From positions 77,493-141,492 of the forward strand of contig JAPLBY010000029.1 of assembly GCA_026392515.1 (NCBI GenBank): DNA of 64,000 nt, given 5' to 3'. This DNA comes from Actinomycetota bacterium (GTDB lineage Bacteria; Actinomycetota; Actinomycetes; S36-B12; UBA5976). Positions 10,094-20,566 of the stretch are shown here, one piece after another; the stretch's first letter is position 1; each line of letters begins with the position of its first letter. The notes under the pieces are model-generated. The model had not been told where the DNA came from. It ran no database searches and was given only the letters and a program-made list of their open reading frames with translations. The position numbers were made by a program, and so were the translations under genes.

Positions 10094-10657
10094 GTGTCTA
10101 CCCTCGATCCAAGCTCGTCGCTAGTTCTCGATACTCGAGATCTTGGTCGCCGTGCTGGATCGATGAAGAAACTAGATTTCTCGGTGGCGGCACCGGCTGA
10201 TCTCGGCGTCGGATTGATTGCAGTCCCACCAGGATCTGAAATTGAGTTTGATCTCAGGCTCGAATCAGTAATTGATGGGGTTCTCGTCAGCGGAAGTGCT
10301 TTGCTAACGGTTGCGGGTGAATGTTCAAGATGTTTGGAGCCGTTGTCTTTCGATACGGAAGTCGATCTCCAAGAACTTTTTGAATATCCCGCGACTGATT
10401 CACGAGGCCGCCAAATTGAAAATGGCAACGATGACGATGAACAACCGAAGTTAGATGATGATCTTCTTGATCTAGAGCCGGTTATTCGCGATGCAGTATT
10501 GCTGGCTATGCCGCTAGCACCACTGTGCCAACCTGAATGTGCAGGACTGTGCATCACTTGCGGTGAAAACCTCAACGATGTTCCAGATCACGCACACGAA
10601 GAAATTGATCCGCGATGGGCAACTCTTGCGAATCTCAAGGATTTAACTGACGAATAA
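10094..10657 (+). CDS. DUF177 (YceD) family protein
   Basis: Cys pairs CSRCLEPL and LCQPECAGLCITCGENLN with DPRWATLANL C-terminus; immediately upstream of rpmF as is typical. Confidence 0.9.
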   Translation: MSTLDPSSSLVLDTRDLGRRAGSMKKLDFSVAAPADLGVGLIAVPPGSEIEFDLRLESVIDGVLVSGSALLTVAGECSRCLEPLSFDTEVDLQELFEYPATDSRGRQIENGNDDDEQPKLDDDLLDLEPVIRDAVLLAMPLAPLCQPECAGLCITCGENLNDVPDHAHEEIDPRWATLANLKDLTDE

Positions 10658-10712
10658 GAAAGACGATTTGAACTAAAGAGTTCGAATCGAAAACCTGAAA
10701 GGATGGCAGACC

Positions 10713-10886
10713 GTGGCCGTTCCGAAGCGTAAGACTTCACGCAGCAACACCCGTCATCGTCGTTCCGCATGGAAGGCAACAGCTGCAAACCTTGCAACCT
10801 GCGATCGTTGCCGTGCTCCAAAGTTGCAGCACACTGCTTGCCCAACTTGTGGCACATACGACAAGCGCCAGGTCCTTAGCGTCTAA
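10713..10886 (+). CDS. rpmF: 50S ribosomal protein L32
   Basis: Own translation from [60 protein letters not shown] (57 aa); too short for the supplied ORF track. Confidence 0.95.
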   Translation: MAVPKRKTSRSNTRHRRSAWKATAANLATCDRCRAPKLQHTACPTCGTYDKRQVLSV

Positions 10887-10891
10887 TTGCC

Positions 10892-11629
10892 GTGGCCAAG
10901 TCCACACCGCAAGAACAGCTATTTGACCGACTGGGTTTAGTTTTCGATGCCCAGTTACTCGAATTAGCGCTCACGCATCGGTCATTCGCCTACGAGTCAG
11001 GCGGACTACCAACTAATGAGCGACTTGAGTTTTTAGGCGATTCCGTTTTGGGCGTCGTTGTAACTGATGAGTTGTATCACCGTTACCCAGATTTGCCGGA
11101 AGGCAATCTTGCAAAACTTCGCTCTGCTGTAGTCAGTGCTCGCGCATTAGCCGTACAAGCCCGCCGCCTTGGTCTAGGTGAATTCATTCGCCTTGGTCGT
11201 GGCGAAGAAACTACTGGTGGTCGTGACAAATCCTCGATTCTGGCTGACACCTTCGAAGCAATTCTCGGCGCAGTTTATTTGGATCTAGGAATCGAAGTTT
11301 CGCGCGAACTAATCCTGCGGTTATTAGATGACCAACTTGCTGAAGCTGCTGAGTTAGGCGCAGGGTTAGATTGGAAAACTTCGCTACAAGAACTCACCGC
11401 TGAATTAGGTATCGGAGTTCCGATGTATGCTATCGAAGAATCCGGTCCAGATCATGCCAAACAATTTGAAGCTCAAGTAGTTCTGGCTGAAAAGCGATAC
11501 GGCCATGGCACTGGCAGTAATAAAAAGGAAGCTGAGCAAGAGGCTGCAGCCAGTGCTTACGCAGAGTTAAAGGCCGAACGTGCCATTGAAGATCAGCGTA
11601 ATTCCGAAGACTCCCACAGCAGCGAGTAG
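10892..11629 (+). CDS. rnc: Ribonuclease III
   Basis: [20 protein letters not shown] signature; C-terminal dsRBD ([19 protein letters not shown]). Confidence 0.97.
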   Translation: MAKSTPQEQLFDRLGLVFDAQLLELALTHRSFAYESGGLPTNERLEFLGDSVLGVVVTDELYHRYPDLPEGNLAKLRSAVVSARALAVQARRLGLGEFIRLGRGEETTGGRDKSSILADTFEAILGAVYLDLGIEVSRELILRLLDDQLAEAAELGAGLDWKTSLQELTAELGIGVPMYAIEESGPDHAKQFEAQVVLAEKRYGHGTGSNKKEAEQEAAASAYAELKAERAIEDQRNSEDSHSSE

Positions 11630-11631
11630 TA

Positions 11632-12495
11632 ATGCCCGAGTTACCAGAAGTCGAAGTTGTCCGCCGGGGTATCGATAAGTGGGTTAGTGGTCGGACCATC
11701 GAGACCACAAAAGTTTTGCACTCCAGGGCAGTTCGTAATCACATTGCCGGTTCAAAAGATTTCATCAAGCGACTTAACGGTCGAACCGTAACTTCAGTTA
11801 ACCGACGTGGGAAATTCATGTGGCTCAGTTTGGATGATGATCATGCCTTGGTGACTCACTTGGGAATGAGTGGGCAAGTTCTAGTGCAACCACTTGATGC
11901 TGATCCCGAAAAACACTTACGAGTTCGGTGCACATTTACCGATAATGGTCGAGCCATGCACTTTGTTGATCAACGAACTTTTGGTGGAATGGCAATTGAA
12001 GAAATGGTTGACGATGTTGCCGGTCGCTTGATACCGGAGTCTGTCCAACACATTGCGCTAGATCCACTTGACGAGTATTTCGATCCAGAAACTTTTATCT
12101 CTGGAATTCGCAAAAAGAACACCCAGGTTAAGCGCGCCATTTTGGATCAAACGTTAATTAGTGGAATTGGAAACATTTATGCAGATGAAGCTTTGTGGCG
12201 ATCCAAAATTCATTGGGCTACGCCTACTCAGCGCTTAACCCGCACTCAAGCCGCAACTCTTTTAAAGCATGCAACTGAAGTTATGACCCAAGCACTTAGC
12301 CAAGGTGGAACGTCATTTGATGCGCTTTATGTGAATGTAAACGGGGAGAGTGGTTACTTCTCACAGGAATTGAATGCCTATGGTCGAGAAGATGAGCCAT
12401 GTGATCGGTGCGGCAGCATCATTGTGCGCGAAGCTTTTGCCAACCGCTCATCGTTTCGGTGCCCACGTTGTCAACGCAAACCGCGGACAAATTAA
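11632..12495 (+). CDS. mutM: Formamidopyrimidine-DNA glycosylase
   Basis: [14 protein letters not shown]-terminus; [11 protein letters not shown]-terminal zinc finger CDRCGS...CPRCQRK. Confidence 0.97.
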   Translation: MPELPEVEVVRRGIDKWVSGRTIETTKVLHSRAVRNHIAGSKDFIKRLNGRTVTSVNRRGKFMWLSLDDDHALVTHLGMSGQVLVQPLDADPEKHLRVRCTFTDNGRAMHFVDQRTFGGMAIEEMVDDVAGRLIPESVQHIALDPLDEYFDPETFISGIRKKNTQVKRAILDQTLISGIGNIYADEALWRSKIHWATPTQRLTRTQAATLLKHATEVMTQALSQGGTSFDALYVNVNGESGYFSQELNAYGREDEPCDRCGSIIVREAFANRSSFRCPRCQRKPRTN

Positions 12496-12533
12496 AGCCG
12501 ACCCTGACAAAATAGGGCGATGGGAATAGCGCC

Positions 12534-13367
12534 ATGACTTACATGCCGGTAGATGGGAAGCCAGATCGCATGCACGTGGGTGCGCGGGCACTTGATTTAA
12601 CTAAGTGGATTGAAATCAATTCAGATTACGAAATAGATCTTGCGCAAAAGCATGACTTACTAACCAAAAAACATGATGAAGTTTTTGTCTCCATTCCGTT
12701 AGGTGATGCGGGCTCAAGGGAAGTTCTTGAACTACTGACCGAACACTTACCTCGGATTTTTCCAGAACGCTGGCCAAACGAAGTTTCTGTTGACCCAAGC
12801 CTTCATCCGCTTGAAGCGGCATCACTACTTGTGCAAGAAGATCTATGTGTAATGAGCCAAGTTGGGAAAGATTGGATCTTGTCAGCAGCTAGTTTGTGTT
12901 TTCCAAGTCGCTGGGATGTTCGCGAAAAGATTGGCAAAAACCTGCTTGGGATTCATGGTCCAGTCCCGCATTACGCCGAGACCATCGGATCCGCCACTCA
13001 AAACATCTTCGACAAACTAACCGTGGAGCGTCCAGTTTGGCGCGTGAACTGGACTGTTATGGATAGCGGGGAACTGCATCAGCCAACTGCAGTTCGCAGT
13101 CCGGATGCCATGGAAATCACAAGCGCCAATATCGAGGAGGCGCTCTACTTCCGACGCGAGCGCCAAACCTTGCGAAAATTGCCTGATTCTGGAGACATTC
13201 TCTTCACAATTCGCACATATTCGGACACTTTTGCTCAGGTAGTTAAACAGTTTCCAGACTTCCGCCAGCACATTGGCACCACCATTGCTGGATCGACGCC
13301 TCAGCTAGTTGACTACAAGGGTTGGGCCAATATCCTCAATGAATTGCAATCCTGGTCAAAGTCGTAA
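12534..13367 (+). CDS. DUF3445 family protein (heme-dependent oxidative N-demethylase alpha-subunit-like)
   Basis: ASLCFPSRWDVREKIGKNLLGIHGPVPHYAETIG and RRERQTLRKLPDSGDILFTIRTY match remembered DUF3445 motifs. Confidence 0.75.
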   Translation: MTYMPVDGKPDRMHVGARALDLTKWIEINSDYEIDLAQKHDLLTKKHDEVFVSIPLGDAGSREVLELLTEHLPRIFPERWPNEVSVDPSLHPLEAASLLVQEDLCVMSQVGKDWILSAASLCFPSRWDVREKIGKNLLGIHGPVPHYAETIGSATQNIFDKLTVERPVWRVNWTVMDSGELHQPTAVRSPDAMEITSANIEEALYFRRERQTLRKLPDSGDILFTIRTYSDTFAQVVKQFPDFRQHIGTTIAGSTPQLVDYKGWANILNELQSWSKS

Positions 13368-13477
13368 TTTCCCTGCCCAAATCCAATGATTTCAAGGGCA
13401 AAAGATAGACTGGGCGCAAGCAATTCCACCGCCTGCGTCCTCTTCCCCTGACCAGCGAAAACTCGAGAAAGATTCGC

Positions 13478-16400
13478 GTGTACCTGAAGAGTCTGACGAT
13501 CCGCGGCTTCAAGTCGTTCGCATCTTCAACGACCCTGAATTTCGAGCAAGGTATCACTGCTGTTGTCGGGCCAAATGGCTCAGGAAAATCCAATGTTGTA
13601 GATGCAATCGCTTGGGTTCTAGGTGAGCAAGGCGCAAAGAGCTTGCGTGGCGGAAAAATGGAAGACGTTATCTTTGCTGGTTCTACCGGCAGAGCGCCGC
13701 TTGGCCGCGCTGAAGTTCTGTTAACAATTGACAACTCCGATGGCGCATTGCCTATCGACTATACCGAAGTAACTATTTCGCGAACCATGTTCCGCAATGG
13801 CGGATCTGAATACGCAATCAACGGAACCACTTCAAGATTATTAGACATTCAAGAATTGCTAAGTGACTCTGGCATTGGTCGCGAGATGCACGTCATTGTT
13901 GGCCAAGGTCAATTACGCGACATCTTGTTAGCAACTCCAGAGCAACGTCGTGGCTACATTGAAGAAGCCGCAGGAGTTTTGAAGCACCGAAAGAGAAAAG
14001 AAAAAGCACTTCGCAAGCTAGATGCAATGGAAGTTAACCTCACTCGAGTTGAGGATTTAACAAATGAGTTGCGTCGCCAACTTAAACCACTTGGCCGCCA
14101 AGCCGAAGTTGCTAGACGGGCTAATGTAATTCAATCTGATGTCCGCGATTCCCGCCTGCGACTTTTAGCTGATGACTTAACTCAAATGAAGAGTGCGCTC
14201 GAAGCTGAAATAGCTGATGAAACTGCCTTGCGAGAGCGGCGCAGCGAAGTTGAAAGTGAGTTGACCGCAGCAAAAGCTCGAGAAGCAATCTTGGACGCCG
14301 CAATCGTTGAGTCTGCGCCACTTGTTGATCGTTCCCAAAACACTTTCTATGCCTTAGGTGCCCAGCAAGAGCGACTTCGCTCGACAATGGCTCTTGCTAA
14401 AGAACGTGTGCGCTTGGGCGAAGCTGAAGAAGAAGACGTTCAGCGTGGTCGCGATCCTGAAGAAATTGATCGCGAAGCGCATGCACTTCGAGTTCAAGAA
14501 TCTGAATTAGCTGGCCAGGTTGATGCTGATCGGTTAGCTCTTAATGCTGCAATCAGCGAGCGTACTTCTGCAGAAGCTGCTCTAGCTGCCGAAGATGCTC
14601 GCCTTCATGCCGCTACGCGCGCAGTTGCAGACAGACGTGAAGGGCTAGCCAGAATCGCTGGCCAAGTTGCCGCCGCAAAGTCTCGCTTGGATGCGCGTTC
14701 TGCTGAAATCGAACGCCTAGATGAACGCCTTGCCGAAGCTCGCGAGCGGGCAGATCAAGCCGCTCAGGAATTTACGGCATTGGAAACTCAAGTTGCCGGC
14801 ATGGATGCTGGCGAACTTGGACTTGATAGTGAGCACGATGAGTCCTCGCGCGCCCTGGCAGATGCTGAAAAAGAATTAGAGTCAGCCAAACTTGAAGAGC
14901 AAGAAGCAGAACGCGAACGTGCTGGTGCGATTGCTCGCCTTGAGGCTCTTGAGCAAGGTATGGCACGTCGTGATGGCGGGGCAGCAATCCTTGCTGCCAC
15001 CGACACAATGTCAGGAATCCTTGGTTCAGTTGCTGCACTCATGCAGATTGAAAATGGCTGGGAATCAGCAATCGCTGCAGCGCTTGGCTCAGCAGCAGAT
15101 GCAATCGCAGTTTCGTCAACTGATGCGGCAGAAAATGCCGTTCGAATGTTACGCCGTGATGATGCCGGTCGCGCTGCATTAGTTGTTGTTGGACAAAACT
15201 CCAGTGATCAAAGCCAGTGGCCAACACTTTCTGGTAGTCAGCGTTACGCAGTAGACCTCATTTCTTGTGATGCCGAATTACGTTCTTCACTTTCTGGAAT
15301 TTTGCAGCGAGTGGTTGTCACCAACTCACTTGAAGAAGCCCGCCAAGTTGTTACCGCAAACCAAACACTTCGCGCTGTAACTCGTGATGGTGACTTAGTC
15401 GGTCACGGATTTGTTCAAGGTGGATCCCAAGGCACCCAAAGCCTGGTCGAGATCCAAGCTGCAATTGATGAAGCTCGACTTAAGTTAGAAGCTTCAGCAC
15501 ACCGCGTTGACCGCGCCAAGTTCGCCGTTGTTGGCGCAACCCAAGCCCAAGAAGCTGCGCTTGTGCTCGTCAGTAACTCACTTGAAAGATTGCATGAATC
15601 TGATGCCAGTATGGCTGCCATCGCTGTTCAACTTGGAAGCCTGCAATCTGTTGTTCGAAGTGCAACTGGTGAAGCAGATCGTGTTGCCGCTGCAATTGCT
15701 TCGGCAAACAAAGCTCGTGAAGATGATTTGCGCAGCGTACAAGAACTTGAAGCTCGTTACGCTGCTGCTGAGAACGATCAAATCTCCGATTCAGAATTAA
15801 GCGAAGAAAGTCGGGAATCGTTAGTCAAGACACTTGAGGATGTTCGTCAGGCAGAACTCAATGTCCGCCTTACTGTTCGTACCGGTGAAGAACGAGTCCG
15901 TGCACTCGGAACCCAAGCTGAACAACTTGAGCACTCGGCAAATCTTGAGCGCACCGCTCGCGCTCGCGCGATCGAATTGCGGGAACGCCGCCGCCGCGAA
16001 GCACAGATCGCAAAAGCAGTGGTTGTTGCTTCCGAAACTGCACTTGAGTTACTGACCCAGTCAGTTGCGTTAGCTCAGTTCGAACGCGAGCAAGCAGTTA
16101 CTACTCGCCAAGCCGAAGAAGCCGAAGTTCGCAAGATTCGCGAACGCATCCGGGAACTAACTGCTGACCTTGAAGTCCTGACAGATTCAGTTCACCGCGA
16201 CGAAGTAGCGCGCGCCGAACAAAGACTTCGCATTGAGGCCATGGAAAATAAGTCGGTCGAAGACTATGGCGTTGGACCAGAAGAATTACTGGCTGAATAC
16301 GGTCCAGATGTATTGGTACCACCTTCGCCACCAGCACCAGGTGATGAAGTTAATCCAGATGATCCAGAACCAGAGCCGTACCCATACGTTCGCACTCAGC

Positions 16401-17092
16401 AGGAATCTAGATTGGCCGCCGCTGAGCGTTCGCTTGCATTGCTTGGAAAAGTTAATCCACTTGCACTTGAAGAATTCTCAGCCCTGGAAGAGCGCCACAA
16501 ATTCCTTGGTGAACAACTTGAAGATCTTCGCAAGTCACGAAACGACTTGATGAGTGTTATTCGCGATGTTGATGCTCGCGTCCAAGAAGTTTTCTCGCAG
16601 GCTTACGAAGACACAGCACGCGAATTCATGTTGGTTTTCTCCAGATTATTCCCAGGCGGTGAGGCTCGCATGATCCTTACTGAGCCAAACGATTTGCTTA
16701 ACTCAGGCGTCGAAATCGAAGCCCGCCCACCAGGCAAGACTTACAAGCGTCTCTCATTGCTTTCAGGTGGTGAGCAGTCACTTACCGCTGTTGCCTTCTT
16801 GATCGCATTGTTTAAGTCACGTCCAAGTCCGTTCTACATCCTCGACGAAGTTGAAGCTGCCCTCGATGATGTAAACCTTGGTCGCTTGCTTGAGATTCTG
16901 GCTGAACTACGAACTAACTCACAGCTCTTGATCATTACTCACCAAAAGCGCACTATGGAGATTGCTGATGCACTTTATGGCGTATCTATGCGTGGCGATG
17001 GTGTCACTCAGGTCATTAGCCAGCGCATAACTCATGATGATCACGACAATCCAGAGCAACGTGCTGATGCTCAAATGGCAAACAATTCTTAA
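13478..17092 (+). CDS. smc: Chromosome segregation protein SMC
   Basis: N-terminal KSLTIRGFKSFA...VGPNGSGKSNVVDAIAWVLGEQGAKSLRGGKMEDVIFAGS; hinge; C-terminal LSGGEQSLTAVAFLIALFKSRPSPFYILDEVEAALDD; GTG start. Confidence 0.97.
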   Translation: MYLKSLTIRGFKSFASSTTLNFEQGITAVVGPNGSGKSNVVDAIAWVLGEQGAKSLRGGKMEDVIFAGSTGRAPLGRAEVLLTIDNSDGALPIDYTEVTISRTMFRNGGSEYAINGTTSRLLDIQELLSDSGIGREMHVIVGQGQLRDILLATPEQRRGYIEEAAGVLKHRKRKEKALRKLDAMEVNLTRVEDLTNELRRQLKPLGRQAEVARRANVIQSDVRDSRLRLLADDLTQMKSALEAEIADETALRERRSEVESELTAAKAREAILDAAIVESAPLVDRSQNTFYALGAQQERLRSTMALAKERVRLGEAEEEDVQRGRDPEEIDREAHALRVQESELAGQVDADRLALNAAISERTSAEAALAAEDARLHAATRAVADRREGLARIAGQVAAAKSRLDARSAEIERLDERLAEARERADQAAQEFTALETQVAGMDAGELGLDSEHDESSRALADAEKELESAKLEEQEAERERAGAIARLEALEQGMARRDGGAAILAATDTMSGILGSVAALMQIENGWESAIAAALGSAADAIAVSSTDAAENAVRMLRRDDAGRAALVVVGQNSSDQSQWPTLSGSQRYAVDLISCDAELRSSLSGILQRVVVTNSLEEARQVVTANQTLRAVTRDGDLVGHGFVQGGSQGTQSLVEIQAAIDEARLKLEASAHRVDRAKFAVVGATQAQEAALVLVSNSLERLHESDASMAAIAVQLGSLQSVVRSATGEADRVAAAIASANKAREDDLRSVQELEARYAAAENDQISDSELSEESRESLVKTLEDVRQAELNVRLTVRTGEERVRALGTQAEQLEHSANLERTARARAIELRERRRREAQIAKAVVVASETALELLTQSVALAQFEREQAVTTRQAEEAEVRKIRERIRELTADLEVLTDSVHRDEVARAEQRLRIEAMENKSVEDYGVGPEELLAEYGPDVLVPPSPPAPGDEVNPDDPEPEPYPYVRTQQESRLAAAERSLALLGKVNPLALEEFSALEERHKFLGEQLEDLRKSRNDLMSVIRDVDARVQEVFSQAYEDTAREFMLVFSRLFPGGEARMILTEPNDLLNSGVEIEARPPGKTYKRLSLLSGGEQSLTAVAFLIALFKSRPSPFYILDEVEAALDDVNLGRLLEILAELRTNSQLLIITHQKRTMEIADALYGVSMRGDGVTQVISQRITHDDHDNPEQRADAQMANNS

Positions 17093-17107
17093 TCTAAGGA
17101 CTAATCG

Positions 17108-18289
17108 ATGAACCAAAATTCCTCATTGGTCATTTCAATTGCAGTAGCCGCTGTTTTGGTAATTACGATCGCTATATTTTTGGCTTCCAGAAAGTCCAAC
17201 GGCAAGAAACAAAATATTTCTGCTCCGATGACTCCAACTAAAGTTTCTGAACCAACAGTTCAAATCTCAGCGCAGCAAGTTGAAGCGCCAAAGGTTGAAG
17301 TAAACCCGGTGTCACTGGCTGAAATCCCTGGCACAGTTGAATCAAAGCAAATACCCGTGGATGTTCCAGAATCTATGGAAGGGCGAAAGCTCAAGTTACG
17401 AGAGCGCCTGGGTCGCTCGCAAGGAAGTCTTGGTCAAGTCTTTCGGCAAACATTTTCAGGCTCAACGATCAGTGATGATGCTTGGCAAGATTTAGAAGAC
17501 ACCTTGATCATGGCCGATCTTGGTGTCAGTGCCGCAACTGGAATTGTTGAAATTCTAAAAAGTGCCGTCAAGAAGTCTGGTGCAACTTCAGCTGACGAAC
17601 TGCACGAAATTGCTAAGACCGAACTCATCAAACTGGTCGATGGTGGATTTGAACGAACTATGCACGTGGATCGTCACCCAGATCGACCAGCCGTAGTTTT
17701 AACCGTTGGCGTAAATGGCACGGGTAAGACAACCACGACTGGCAAACTTGCTCGGATGCTTTCGGCCCAAGACAAAGATGTATTGCTTGGCGCAGCCGAT
17801 ACCTTCCGCGCTGCAGCCGCTGAACAGTTAACTACCTGGGGCGACCGCGTTGGCGTACCGGTTATCAGGGGAGCCGAAGGTAGCGATCCAGCATCAGTTG
17901 CCTTTGAATCAGTGACTGCAGGTCTTGAGCAAGAAGTTGACGTTGTCTTAATTGATACTGCGGGCCGCTTACACACAAAACAAGGTTTGATGGATGAGCT
18001 TGGAAAGGTGTATCGCGTTGCTGGAAAACTCGGCGCGGTAGATGAAGTGCTGCTAGTTATCGATGCCACGACTGGTCAAAACGGATTAACTCAAGCAAAA
18101 GTCTTTAGTGAAGTTGTTCCAGTAACAGGTGTGGTTTTGAGCAAGCTTGATGGCACAGCTAAAGGTGGAATCATCGTGGCAATTCAAGAGGCACTCGGCG
18201 TTCCAGTTAAGTTAGTTGGCCTTGGCGAAGGCCCGGATGACTTAGCGCCATTCGACGCCACTGATTTCGTTTCTGGGTTACTTTCGTAA
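17108..18289 (+). CDS. ftsY: Signal recognition particle receptor FtsY
   Basis: N-terminal TM segment; TVGVNGTGKTTTTGKLARML, DTFRAAAAEQL, DTAGRLHTKQGLMDELGKV, KLDGTAKGG. Confidence 0.97.
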   Translation: MNQNSSLVISIAVAAVLVITIAIFLASRKSNGKKQNISAPMTPTKVSEPTVQISAQQVEAPKVEVNPVSLAEIPGTVESKQIPVDVPESMEGRKLKLRERLGRSQGSLGQVFRQTFSGSTISDDAWQDLEDTLIMADLGVSAATGIVEILKSAVKKSGATSADELHEIAKTELIKLVDGGFERTMHVDRHPDRPAVVLTVGVNGTGKTTTTGKLARMLSAQDKDVLLGAADTFRAAAAEQLTTWGDRVGVPVIRGAEGSDPASVAFESVTAGLEQEVDVVLIDTAGRLHTKQGLMDELGKVYRVAGKLGAVDEVLLVIDATTGQNGLTQAKVFSEVVPVTGVVLSKLDGTAKGGIIVAIQEALGVPVKLVGLGEGPDDLAPFDATDFVSGLLS

Positions 18290-18413
18290 ATCGTATATAT
18301 CGGACATTTGTTATCAATTCGGACAAATCTAGGTAAATATATCTCGGATTCCCTTTACTCACGATGTTTGGTTCAATACATTCCCAATAACAACCACCTG
18401 GAATGGGGTCAGT

Positions 18414-18731
18414 GTGAAAACTCGGAAAATCATTGCTGTACTTGTGGCGGCATTTATGGTTATTGCGGCTAGCGCATCACCAGCGCAAGCAGCAAAGAAA
18501 CCAGCAAAAACTTACAACTTTAAAGTGACTGGAACTATTTCCGGTGCTGCAGGTAAAACTGTCTTATTGATAGCAGATACCGGACGCGTGCTTGGTTCGC
18601 AGGCAATCGGATCAGCTAAGCAAGGTCTATCAATTACCTCTTCACAGAAAACTTCCAATCTCAGCGGTGCAACTTTGCAGTTAGTAACCACAAGCGGTGG
18701 CGACTACTACGGCCCTGTAGTACTTGGGTAG
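18414..18731 (+). CDS. Secreted protein, N-terminal part (signal peptide plus beta-rich segment); apparently continues in the +1 frame
   Basis: MKTRKIIAVLVAAFMVIAASASPAQAA signal peptide; ends GPVVLG-stop, and the overlapping +1 ORF continues as LGRKSKTQVYTQFG... Confidence 0.7.
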   Translation: MKTRKIIAVLVAAFMVIAASASPAQAAKKPAKTYNFKVTGTISGAAGKTVLLIADTGRVLGSQAIGSAKQGLSITSSQKTSNLSGATLQLVTTSGGDYYGPVVLG

Positions 18732-20085
18732 GAAATCAAAAACTCAGGTTTACACCCAGTTTGGAACTAAGACTTCTGGCAAAGGTAAGTACAAAGTCGG
18801 CACAATTGTTGTCTCAGGCGCAAGTGCCTCAGGACTCCAGGGATATGGAAAAGTTAAGAAAAAGCTAAGTCTTGTCAAGAAGGACGTAGTCTCCGCAACA
18901 AATTACAAGCCAGCCGGAGTTGGAACTTACGGCAAGACTGGCGGATTAGCTGTTTCGCTACTTGGTGGTGCACGAGGTTTTGTTGCATCCGGACCACTTG
19001 GTGACATAGACCTCAGGAATGTTATTGCTGAAGACAAAAAGTTTGACGGTGCTGACGCCGATGGTGATGGTTTGCCAAACGCCTTCGACGTAAACGATGA
19101 CGGCGATGCGGTGCTTGATCAAGCTGATGCAAACAATCCAGCACCAAGTGCTGGTGCGAATTGCCAAGCAGGCGCCTCGTTTAACATTTTCACTAACTTC
19201 AAGTCAACACAGACAAACATGCAAGGAAACATCAATGCATATGGAAATGGAGATTCACGAGCAGATGATTCCAAGATTGCAAATGCATTGACAAATACCA
19301 TGTCTATTGTGCTGCAACCCATCACAAGTGTTTGTGGATCAAATGTAGTGCGGTCGGAGTTCAAGGGTGTAGGCACTTTGCCTTATGCCCCGGCAAACTA
19401 TGTAGACATCACAGGTAAATCTGGTCCAACAGGTGATTATCAGTGGACAGTTGGCAATGGTCAGATAAGTGGCAACGCCATCGCAGGTTTGGCTGGGTAC
19501 TCATTCAAAGCACCGAATGAAATTTCAGGTCAGGACGTTCTAATGCAGCGCGTTACAACTGCAGATGGAAATGTGTATGAGTTTGCTGGAACCATGGGAT
19601 TTGTTTTTGTAACTCATCCGCTACCGCTGCGATACAGCACAGACAATGGCACATCATGGAGTAACTTCACATTTAGTGGTGGCGTGGCAAGTTATGGTAC
19701 GGCTCAAAAGATTGCACTAGCCAACAACACTAAGTTGACAGTGGAGTTTGCGGTACCGCAGCGCCTTGCCTTCGACGGGGAAACAGCAGGTTACTGGGAT
19801 CTTGGAAACATGACTTACTCTCCTGATGCTCCAAATGCCTTTGGTGCACCCGGTGGCCCTGGAAAGTGTGACTCTCAAGCTGCTACGGATGCAACTGCAG
19901 ATTCAGCTGTAGCAGCGTCGGCAAGAGTGTTCCAGCTGGCATTCACACTTGGTACTTGCTTCTCGGACAAGTCAAAGAGCTGGGGAACATCAGGCCAAGA
20001 ACTTCAAGGTGGCGTTGATATCCAAGTTGTACCAGCCGGTGGTGGAGGTAACTCTGCTCAAAAGTTAGGTATCTCTGCACAGTAA
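18724..20085 (+). CDS. Secreted surface protein, C-terminal part with Asp-rich Ca-binding-like motif (thrombospondin type 3-like)
   Basis: GADADGDGLPNAFDVNDDGDAVLDQADANNP Asp-rich motif; no signal peptide of its own; starts at TTG inside the end of the preceding ORF. Confidence 0.6.
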   Translation: MGRKSKTQVYTQFGTKTSGKGKYKVGTIVVSGASASGLQGYGKVKKKLSLVKKDVVSATNYKPAGVGTYGKTGGLAVSLLGGARGFVASGPLGDIDLRNVIAEDKKFDGADADGDGLPNAFDVNDDGDAVLDQADANNPAPSAGANCQAGASFNIFTNFKSTQTNMQGNINAYGNGDSRADDSKIANALTNTMSIVLQPITSVCGSNVVRSEFKGVGTLPYAPANYVDITGKSGPTGDYQWTVGNGQISGNAIAGLAGYSFKAPNEISGQDVLMQRVTTADGNVYEFAGTMGFVFVTHPLPLRYSTDNGTSWSNFTFSGGVASYGTAQKIALANNTKLTVEFAVPQRLAFDGETAGYWDLGNMTYSPDAPNAFGAPGGPGKCDSQAATDATADSAVAASARVFQLAFTLGTCFSDKSKSWGTSGQELQGGVDIQVVPAGGGGNSAQKLGISAQ

Positions 20086-20096
20086 ACCAAACAAAG

Positions 20097-20134
20097 CAAA
20101 GAACAGGTCGCTCAAATGAGCGGCCTGTTCTTTG
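20097..20134. terminator. Terminator after the secreted-protein gene (bidirectional)
   Basis: CAAAGAACAGGTCGCTC-AAAT-GAGCGGCCTGTTCTTTG stem (one mismatch), between convergent genes. Confidence 0.85.
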
Positions 20135-20146
20135 TTGATTCAGTAT

Positions 20147-20491
20147 TTAACCAATAGAAGTTTTTGTAACTAAACCATTGTCTATCTCTAAATTGATTCG
20201 ATTAATTCGGTAATCCATTGTCATTGGGTAGTACTCATCATCGCGGCGAACTACCCGGTAGGCCAATTGCTCACTACTGATTCCTTCAATAGTTTGAATT
20301 GCTAGTTCTTCGGTCATGCCAATCACTTCTTGAGAAACGGCAATAACGGTAGGGGATGGCTCAAATTGCATATCGGAACTCGAACTTTCTGGCGCAGGCA
20401 TGGCGGTTGACGTAACCGCATCATCTGGACTTTGGCTGCCGCAGGCAGTTAGTGCCAACATGGCAACTATGGCTCCGGCAAGTAATTTCAT
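20147..20491 (-). CDS. Small lipoprotein with peptidase-inhibitor I78-like C-terminal domain
   Basis: Lipobox LTAC; C-term GMTEELAIQTIEG...YRVVRRDDEYYPMTMDYRINRINLEIDNGLVTK resembles I78. Confidence 0.6.
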   Translation of the reverse strand: MKLLAGAIVAMLALTACGSQSPDDAVTSTAMPAPESSSSDMQFEPSPTVIAVSQEVIGMTEELAIQTIEGISSEQLAYRVVRRDDEYYPMTMDYRINRINLEIDNGLVTKTSIG

Positions 20492-20566
20492 ACTTTTATT
20501 ATGCCCAGATTGGTGCCAACTAATCGTGCACTAAAGTCAAAGACAAATACCTAGTTGGAGTCAGAC

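Noticed and set aside
10054-10575. 173-aa minus-strand ORF over the DUF177 gene
   Set aside because: Ser/Arg-rich, antisense to a gene in a conserved operon; no domain recognised.
14121-16550. Multiple small ORFs in the smc coiled-coil region
   Set aside because: Composition artefacts of coiled-coil coding sequence; all overlap smc in other frames.
17674-18069. 131-aa minus-strand ORF inside ftsY
   Set aside because: Shadow ORF antisense to the conserved GTPase domain.
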